Source: Chromatiales bacterium
Lineage (GTDB): Bacteria; Pseudomonadota; Gammaproteobacteria; SZUA-152
Direction of reading: 5' to 3'
DNA: 5,109 nt
Assembly (NCBI GenBank): GCA_026999335.1
Contig: JALTPW010000243.1
Coordinates: 1 to 5,109 of the forward strand
Below are positions 1-5,109 of this stretch, piece after piece. The translations under genes and the position numbers were made by a program. The notes under the pieces were generated by a model that was given only the letters and a program-made list of their open reading frames with translations, made no database searches and was not told the DNA's origin. Each line of letters starts with the position of its first letter. Positions within the stretch are counted from its first letter, which is position 1.

Positions 1-276
1 GAGCGTGGTGTACTGCGACTGATCGATGTGCCCCTTACGGATGGTCAATTCGATGCCTTGGTCTCCTTTACTTTCAATCTTGGCAGTGGCGCTCTACAGC
101 GTTCCACACTGCGCCGGAAGGTAAACCGGGAGGAGCACCCTGAGGTGCCGGCCCAGTTGATGCGGTGGGTTTGGGCTGGTGGTCGGAAGCTCAAAGGACT
201 GCAAAAAAGAAGAAAGTATGAATGTTTATTTTATCAGGCAGCCCAAGGCGACGAACTACTTGCTAAAACAGCATAA
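1..276 (+). CDS. Phage-type lysozyme (GH24 endolysin), 3' part only
   Basis: The frame is open from base 1 and ends at TAA 274-276, giving 91 codons of a protein that starts left of the window. The GTG at 28 is internal and not the start, because family-like sequence continues upstream of it. The segment LTDGQFDALVSFTFNLG followed by STLRRKVN, then RWVWAGGRKLKGLQKRRKYE, matches the C-terminal lobe of P22/lambdoid-type GH24 lysozymes, which cleave the MurNAc-GlcNAc bond of peptidoglycan during phage release. The catalytic Glu and the other active-site residues of this family lie in the missing N-terminal part, so activity and the presence of a signal-arrest segment cannot be judged. The C-terminus looks intact. 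No spanin (Rz/Rz1) or other lysis gene follows. The gene is probably part of a prophage or prophage remnant next to the defence operon; a domesticated stand-alone lysozyme is the alternative. Confidence 0.88.
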   Translation, partial: ERGVLRLIDVPLTDGQFDALVSFTFNLGSGALQRSTLRRKVNREEHPEVPAQLMRWVWAGGRKLKGLQKRRKYECLFYQAAQGDELLAKTA

Positions 277-289
277 TGATGTGTAATAT
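260..289 (+). promoter_or_regulatory. Candidate sigma70-type promoter for the xre-methylase-helicase operon
   Basis: A possible -35 box TTGCTA (260-265, four of six consensus bases) is followed after 18 nt by a possible -10 box TAATAT (284-289, four of six). It overlaps the 3' end of the lysozyme gene and lies about 55 nt upstream of the regulator start. The match is weak. It is supported mainly by position, since this is the only AT-rich gap ahead of three tightly packed genes, and by the overlap with a palindrome. CATAAT at 272-277 is a better -10 hexamer but has no recognisable -35 box at 16-18 nt. Confidence 0.3.
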
Positions 290-295
290 GCATCA
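277..295. promoter_or_regulatory. 19-nt imperfect palindrome, candidate operator of the XRE regulator
   Basis: The sequence TGATGTGTAATATGCATCA has 5-bp perfect outer arms (TGATG/CATCA). Seven of its nine symmetric base pairs are Watson-Crick around a central A at 286. It covers the candidate -10 box at 284-289. The size and dyad symmetry are those expected for a Cro/C1-type dimer site, so binding here by the regulator encoded just downstream would repress its own operon. That link is inference. A transcription terminator is unlikely because the stem is AT-rich and no T-tract follows. Confidence 0.35.
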
Positions 296-343
296 AATGG
301 AGCTAAAAATGATCTTCTGTAGAGCAAATTAGGCGATATCCTG

Positions 344-559
344 ATGATTAAGTGTCACCTCTCTAGGGTGTTGGGGGAGCGAAAGCTCAAAATTTCAGAT
401 GTCGCCAGAGACACTGGAATTAACCGGGGGACATTAACCAGGATGTACCATGAAACTCTGGTGCGTATTGACTTAGAAACGATCAGCAGACTCTGCGAAT
501 ATCTGTCAATTTCTGTTGGTGAGTTACTTGAATACCAAAAAAGCGAGAATAATTTGTGA
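344..559 (+). CDS. XRE (Cro/C1-type) helix-turn-helix transcriptional regulator, 71 aa
   Basis: This small protein is made almost entirely of one HTH domain. The recognition unit spans about residues 16-36 (KISDVARDTGINRGTLTRMY), and a C-terminal helix, LETISRLCEYLSISVGELLEY (residues 44-64), has the usual DLxTLxKLCxxLxxxxGELL pattern. It resembles the small HTH_26-like Cro/C1 proteins and probably binds DNA as a dimer in the cytoplasm. The ATG at 344 is the likely start: an in-frame TAG lies at 320-322 and no other ATG or GTG occurs between them. The ribosome site is weak (TAGG at 330-333). Its stop (TGA 557-559) overlaps the methylase start in GTGA, so it is cotranscribed with the methylase. 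By analogy with controller proteins of restriction-modification loci, it may set the timing or level of methylase and helicase expression. The fold is well supported; the regulatory target is inferred. Confidence 0.9.
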   Translation: MIKCHLSRVLGERKLKISDVARDTGINRGTLTRMYHETLVRIDLETISRLCEYLSISVGELLEYQKSENNL

Positions 560-1803
560 GTAACAAGCCTATCAAAACGATGATTTCACTTTTTAGCGGT
601 GCCGGGGGGCTGGATTTAGGGCTGAGCACGGCTGGTTTTACCAACAAGCTGTGCGTTGAGATTGATCATATCGCGCAGCAAACGCTCACCCTAAATCATC
701 CAAAGTGGAAATTAGCCTGTCCCGGAGATATTCACGCGTTAACACCAGACCAATTACTGAAACAATCCGGCCTAAAGCCAAGGGAGCTTACGCTACTTGC
801 TGGCGGCCCACCTTGCCAACCCTTCTCAAAATCAGGCTACTGGGTAACAGGCGATACCGATCGGTTGACAGATCCACGTGCCAAGACATTAAAAGCCTAT
901 CTGGAAATTGTTCGTGAAGCTCTGCCGCAAGTCATCCTGCTCGAAAATGTTAAGGGGATAGCTTATTCCGAAAAAGATGAAGGATTAAAGCTCTTAATAA
1001 ATGAATTAAACAGGATTAACAGGGCAAAGAAAACGAGCTACAAACCTCATGTGATAGCAGTTAATGCCGCCGATTACGGTGTGCCGCAGTCACGTGAGCG
1101 GGTATTTATTGTTGCAAGTAGGGATGGGAAACAATTTGACCTTCCTGCACCTACACACTTCGATCCGTCCATATCAAAAGACACGAAAAGCCCCTACAGA
1201 ACTGCTTGGGATGCCATTGGTGACTTGGATGTAGATATTTGGCCTGACGAAGTTAAGCCATCGGGTAAATGGGGCGATCTACTGCCAACGATACCTGAAG
1301 GCCAGAACTACCTATGGCACACAGAACAATCTGGTGGATTACCGCTATTTGGCTGGCGAACACGTTTTTGGTCGTTTCTCCTAAAGCTGGCTAAAGATAA
1401 ACCAAGCTGGACTATTCAGGCACAACCCGGCCCGGCGACCGGCCCTTTCCATTGGAAGGGTAGATTGCTATCGGTTCGAGAACTCGCTCGCCTTCAAACT
1501 TTCCCGGATGACTATCAATTTGCGGGTGATCGGCGGGCAGCTCATAAGCAAATTGGCAACGCGGTGCCTCCCGCTATTGGTGAGCTTTTTGGGCTGGAAA
1601 TACGGCGACAGTTCTTCGGTGAGCGCGTCCGCAGACGGCTCAAGCTCATTCCAGAAAGAAGAAATGACTGTCCTCCTCCCGAAAAGCCTAAAGCTGTACC
1701 TAAAAAGTATTTGGCGTTGAGTGGCGCTCATGATGCCCATCCCGGGACAGGGAAAGGTCCAGGAGCAAAGAAACGTGAAGGAAAGGAAAGCGTCTATGCC
1801 TGA
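556..1803 (+). CDS. drmMII: C5-cytosine DNA methyltransferase, DISARM DrmMII-type
   Basis: This 415-residue enzyme transfers a methyl group from S-adenosylmethionine to C5 of cytosine in a specific DNA site. The ordered motifs of the family are present: motif I ISLFSGAGGLDLGL (residues 10-23, SAM binding), motif IV GGPPCQPFS (83-91, catalytic Cys87), motif VI ENV (130-132), motif VIII QSRERVF (178-184), a target-recognition region of about residues 190-290, then a motif IX-like segment LSVRELARLQTFP (305-317) and motif X QIGNAVPP (332-339). Residues 360-415 form a Pro/Lys/Arg-rich tail beyond the catalytic fold. The start is GTG 556, overlapping the regulator stop; motif I begins ten residues later, so little could be missing. 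No good Shine-Dalgarno sequence precedes it, in keeping with translational coupling. It lies directly before a DrmA helicase, so its likely job is to mark self DNA for DISARM. The class is certain; the target site is unknown, and the symbol rests on context. Confidence 0.93.
   Translation: MSNKPIKTMISLFSGAGGLDLGLSTAGFTNKLCVEIDHIAQQTLTLNHPKWKLACPGDIHALTPDQLLKQSGLKPRELTLLAGGPPCQPFSKSGYWVTGDTDRLTDPRAKTLKAYLEIVREALPQVILLENVKGIAYSEKDEGLKLLINELNRINRAKKTSYKPHVIAVNAADYGVPQSRERVFIVASRDGKQFDLPAPTHFDPSISKDTKSPYRTAWDAIGDLDVDIWPDEVKPSGKWGDLLPTIPEGQNYLWHTEQSGGLPLFGWRTRFWSFLLKLAKDKPSWTIQAQPGPATGPFHWKGRLLSVRELARLQTFPDDYQFAGDRRAAHKQIGNAVPPAIGELFGLEIRRQFFGERVRRRLKLIPERRNDCPPPEKPKAVPKKYLALSGAHDAHPGTGKGPGAKKREGKESVYA
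1777..1790 (+). promoter_or_regulatory. Shine-Dalgarno region deciding the drmA start
   Basis: A purine-rich stretch GAAGGAAAGGAAAG lies inside the last codons of the methylase. AAGG at 1783-1786 is 9 nt ahead of ATG 1796, a standard spacing. It supports 1796 as the helicase start even though this overlaps the methylase end by 8 bp. Confidence 0.6.
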
Positions 1804-4800
1804 TAGCAGTAAACGAGAGTCGCGCTCACGAATTCTTGAGGCCCTTACACGCGAGTTGATGGGGCCTTCTTCTGTAGATGAAGCGATAACAGAGTTTCCC
1901 ACCACTCGTTATATCGTTGGGCGGCTAGCTCCATTGGATACCGAGATACCGGAAATTGAGAATGACCAGTTTGCGGCCGGGAGCGATGATGACGAAGGTG
2001 GAGAGTACGAACCGCAGCCCCCGCTTATAGTGGGCTTTAGCCCCTCATCGATGGGTTTGTCTTTCCTGGTCTCTACCGATACTGAAACGATAAATGCCAA
2101 GGCTACCTGGGGAGATTATCGGCGCGAAAAAGATGAATCCGAAGGTGGTACCTATTGGCAGAGGTATCAGCGATCTGTTCTGGTCGAAGGCATACCGGTT
2201 AATGTTGTAGGAAAGATCAGTCCGATTCCCCTTTCAAAATCCAATGCACCACCAAATATCACTATCACACCAGACGGTTTTAGGAGATCTGGTGAAGATG
2301 GTGATGGTGATGCTCAGGTGTTTTTAGAGGGTGTTGTTCATCACATTGATGGGGCAAAAGCAATTAGCTTGTTCTTGGTCAACAGGCGCCCCAAAGGTGA
2401 AGATTCCGACAAATCCAAAGATCAGCAATGGCTAATGCAGCCAAAATTAGAAGTGTTCTCAGCCGATCTGGCTCCAATATTTGTCGCCAAGGATTTTGAT
2501 AAGGACATTTCCAAAGACCCAGAAATTGCCACAGCAAACATCCTCTATCGTGATGCTAAAGAATTTGCAACGGGCCATGGCGTAGCCGCCGGCTGGGATG
2601 GACTCAATGCGGCGCGTGATAGAGCCAGCATCCTGTTTACTGACTTTATCCCTAATTTTGAGGTGCCCAGCTTAATTGCACAAAGTGGTGGCATACCAGG
2701 CTTGAACCTAGATATGCGTGAGCTGAGCAAATGCTCATCGCCCAGCGACTTATTCAATGCTATTGAACCGTTGGTTTTGACCTACGAGCAATGGGTAGAA
2801 GACAGAAAGCAGGAAGCAAAGGGCGAACCCTTTATCTCTACGCCAGAAAATCAAGACACGGCAAAAGTGCTGATAGAGTCATGCGAAGATGCCGCCCGCA
2901 GAATGCGAACCGGCTTGGAACTCATCAGAGATGAGCCAAATGCCTTCGAGGCTTTCTTGTTTGCCAACCATGTGATGTGGGATCAACGCATACACGGCAT
3001 ATGGGCCGGTCGTAATCGGGATAAGGGTGAAATTGTCGGCGTTCCAGCGGATTTTGATGAGCCACATAATCGTACTTGGCGACCATTCCAGATGGGTTTC
3101 ATCCTGCTGAACATTGCCAGTATGGTCAATAACCCGAAAACCGGTGAGAAAGTCGCTGCGGATCGAAAGCTAGTTGACTTGCTCTGGTTTCCTACAGGCG
3201 GCGGAAAAACAGAAGCCTACCTTGGTTTGGCCGCATTTACTCTGGCTTATCGCCGACTGCGGGGAGATGTAAACGGTCTCGATTCCAGTGCCGGTGTAGC
3301 CATTATCATGCGTTATACCCTGCGACTGCTGACGGTTCAGCAGTTCCAGCGCGCCACCGCCCTCATCTGTGCTTGTGAATTGGTACGCAAATCCAATCCC
3401 GAAAAATGGGGTGGCGAACCCTTCAAGATTGGTTTGTGGGTGGGCAAAGCAACTACGCCAAATAATGCAAAGTCATCGCAAAAAGCGCTTGAAGATCTTG
3501 ACGAAGGCAAGAAACCAAGGGAAGGCAGCCCTGTTCAGTTGGTATCATGCCCACGTTGCGGCACATCGCTGGTGACCCCACAAGGCAAGCCAGAAAATCA
3601 AACCTATGATTTCGATAATGCGAGGCTGAGGACGCTCGTTCGCTGCCCGAATCCAAAATGTGAGTTTTGCGCCCGCAAGTCAAACGACCAAGGCTTACCC
3701 GTCGTTGTCGTGGATGATGAAATCTATCGCGAATGCCCTTCACTGGTCATCGCTACGGTCGACAAATTCGCCCGTATGCCGTTCAAGGGCGAGACGCAAG
3801 CACTCTTTGGCTTGCGGGATCGCTACAGCCCCACCTATGGTCACCTGACCCCTGGCCATGGCGAGAAACCGAATCAGCGGGTTGTTAAAGATGATCAGCC
3901 CGCACGTCGTCTAGTTCCGCCTGAATTGATTATTCAGGACGAACTTCACCTGATCTCCGGGCCACTGGGTACCATGGTCGGTCTATATGAGACGGCCGTC
4001 GATTTCCTGACGCGGGTTGAAGCAGAAACCGGCGTCACAATTCCCGCCAAGGTTATTGCCTCTACCGCAACCATACGACGAGCTCGTGAACAAATTCGTC
4101 AGCTATACAACCGCGACCTGGCCATATTCCCACCGAGTGGCCTGTCATCTAAAGACTCTTTCTTCGCCAAGGAGCAGGAAATCAAGTTTGGCGACGATAA
4201 AACTGCCGGTCGTCTATATGTGGGATTAAATGCACCGGGCTCCAGTACCAAAACCTTGTTGGTTCGTGTCTATGCAGCCCTGCTGGCGGCAGGTGAAGCG
4301 GAAATTAACAGAGACCCTGAAGCGGCGGATCCGTATGCGACCGTAGTAGGTTACTTTAATAGCCTTCGTGCGCTCGGAGGCGCGCGCAGACTGGTCGAGG
4401 ACGACATTAAAAAACGCCTGCGCTATTTAGCTCGGCAGCGAGGGTTCCCACAGCGCTATATCAATGATCCGGACGAACTCACCAGTCGCCTCGATTCCTG
4501 GCGGATTCCAGGCTTGTTAAAGCGGCTGGATAACAAGTTTCCCCGAGAAAAAGACAAACAGTACCCTGTCGACGTTCTGCTGGCCACTAATATGATTTCG
4601 GTGGGTGTGGATATCGACCGGCTCGGTTTGATGGTTGTCACAGGCCAACCCAAAAGCACTGCAGAGTATATTCAGGCAACCAGCCGCGTTGGCCGAAAGC
4701 ACCCCGGGCTTGTGATCACCATGTACAACTGGCTGGGTGCAAGGGATCTTTCCCATTACGAACATTTTCGGGCTTATCATGCGGCACTCTACCGCTATGT

Positions 4801-5109
4801 TGAAGCTATCAGTGTGACACCCTTCTCTTCGCGGGCTTTGGATAGGGGTTTGCGAGGGGCCTTCACGGCAATGCAACGGCTGGGCGGTCAAAACATGGCT
4901 CGCGAAATTCAGGCGCAAGAGTTCGATCCGGCATCCCCGAGCACGGATTTGATGATCACTGATATCACCCTGCGTGCAGCTGATTTGGTAGGTAAGAAAA
5001 ACGCCCAATTGGTGAAAGAGCGACTCATGTCCAGTCGTGACGACTGGGCCCATTATGCTGATGATTTGTTGCGATATTCCTGGCTAAAAAGCGGCGAGCG
5101 CCCACCAAA
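1796..5109 (+). CDS. drmA: DISARM core helicase DrmA (SF2), 3' end beyond window
   Basis: An uninterrupted frame of 1104 codons runs off the right edge. In DISARM, DrmA acts with DrmB (DUF1998) as a DNA-loading ATPase/helicase that helps block incoming phage DNA. N-terminal region (1 to about 425): RILEALTRELMGP (12-24) then FPTTRYIVGRLAP (34-46), a family-like opening that supports this start, followed by an acidic DDDE stretch (64-67). Helicase lobe 1: WRPFQ (428-432), Walker A FPTGGGKT (465-472, Lys471), motif Ia-like MRYTLRLLTVQQFQRA (505-520), a Cys cluster (585, 588, 617, 622, 625), Walker B as DELH (715-718) within LIIQDELHLISG, and motif III STAT (756-759). Lobe 2: LLATNMISVGVDID (928-941) and motif VI QATSRVGR (960-967). 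All catalytic motifs look intact. It overlaps the methylase end by 8 bp. Family members are usually somewhat longer than 1104 residues, so only a C-terminal part should be missing. A DISARM-related variant system is the main alternative. Confidence 0.92.
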   Translation, partial: MPDSSKRESRSRILEALTRELMGPSSVDEAITEFPTTRYIVGRLAPLDTEIPEIENDQFAAGSDDDEGGEYEPQPPLIVGFSPSSMGLSFLVSTDTETINAKATWGDYRREKDESEGGTYWQRYQRSVLVEGIPVNVVGKISPIPLSKSNAPPNITITPDGFRRSGEDGDGDAQVFLEGVVHHIDGAKAISLFLVNRRPKGEDSDKSKDQQWLMQPKLEVFSADLAPIFVAKDFDKDISKDPEIATANILYRDAKEFATGHGVAAGWDGLNAARDRASILFTDFIPNFEVPSLIAQSGGIPGLNLDMRELSKCSSPSDLFNAIEPLVLTYEQWVEDRKQEAKGEPFISTPENQDTAKVLIESCEDAARRMRTGLELIRDEPNAFEAFLFANHVMWDQRIHGIWAGRNRDKGEIVGVPADFDEPHNRTWRPFQMGFILLNIASMVNNPKTGEKVAADRKLVDLLWFPTGGGKTEAYLGLAAFTLAYRRLRGDVNGLDSSAGVAIIMRYTLRLLTVQQFQRATALICACELVRKSNPEKWGGEPFKIGLWVGKATTPNNAKSSQKALEDLDEGKKPREGSPVQLVSCPRCGTSLVTPQGKPENQTYDFDNARLRTLVRCPNPKCEFCARKSNDQGLPVVVVDDEIYRECPSLVIATVDKFARMPFKGETQALFGLRDRYSPTYGHLTPGHGEKPNQRVVKDDQPARRLVPPELIIQDELHLISGPLGTMVGLYETAVDFLTRVEAETGVTIPAKVIASTATIRRAREQIRQLYNRDLAIFPPSGLSSKDSFFAKEQEIKFGDDKTAGRLYVGLNAPGSSTKTLLVRVYAALLAAGEAEINRDPEAADPYATVVGYFNSLRALGGARRLVEDDIKKRLRYLARQRGFPQRYINDPDELTSRLDSWRIPGLLKRLDNKFPREKDKQYPVDVLLATNMISVGVDIDRLGLMVVTGQPKSTAEYIQATSRVGRKHPGLVITMYNWLGARDLSHYEHFRAYHAALYRYVEAISVTPFSSRALDRGLRGAFTAMQRLGGQNMAREIQAQEFDPASPSTDLMITDITLRAADLVGKKNAQLVKERLMSSRDDWAHYADDLLRYSWLKSGERPP

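Noticed and set aside
28..276. Independent 82-residue gene starting at GTG 28
   Set aside because: The same frame is open to base 1 with lysozyme-like sequence, so this is the tail of a longer gene entering from the left.
277..295. Rho-independent terminator after the lysozyme
   Set aside because: The dyad is AT-rich, has mismatches at its inner pairs and is not followed by a run of T.
1468..1905. 145-codon open frame on the minus strand
   Set aside because: It is antisense to motifs IX and X of the methylase and the start of drmA. Composition and lack of domain signal mark it as a shadow frame.
3369..3848. Short plus-strand and minus-strand frames within 3369-3848
   Set aside because: All fall inside the continuous drmA frame, which keeps family motifs on both sides, so they are shadows. 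There is no sign of a frameshift in drmA.
4517..5053. 178-codon open frame on the minus strand
   Set aside because: It lies fully inside helicase lobe 2 and the following part of drmA. Its translation shows no recognisable domain, while the plus strand carries clear motifs.

Overview
The window reads as one co-directional (+ strand) block of a bacterial accessory region. The protein sequences, the moderate GC content and the P22-type lysozyme point to a gammaproteobacterium. That is an inference from protein style only, since no RNA gene or housekeeping gene is present to fix the taxon.

Layout: (1) Positions 1-276 hold the C-terminal half of a phage-type lysozyme (GH24 endolysin) that enters from the left edge. 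(2) Positions 277-343 are a short AT-rich spacer with a candidate promoter and a 19-nt imperfect palindrome. (3) Positions 344-559 encode a 71-residue Cro/C1-type (XRE) regulator. (4) Positions 556-1803 encode a complete C5-cytosine DNA methyltransferase with all main catalytic motifs. (5) From 1796 to the right edge runs an uninterrupted frame of 1104 codons for a large SF2 helicase with the signature motifs of DrmA, the core helicase of the DISARM anti-phage system. It is open at the right edge.

The last three genes overlap at each junction (GTGA, 4 bp; then 8 bp), so they very probably form one translationally coupled operon: regulator, self-marking methylase, helicase. Taken with known DISARM biology, this is the first part of a DISARM or DISARM-related locus carrying a cytosine methylase of the DrmMII type. 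drmB, drmC and possibly drmE would lie past the right edge and cannot be checked here. The lysozyme fragment suggests that the defence operon sits beside or inside a prophage or prophage remnant.

There is no gene-free stretch above 300 bases. I see no tRNA, rRNA, CRISPR array, insertion sequence or rho-independent terminator.
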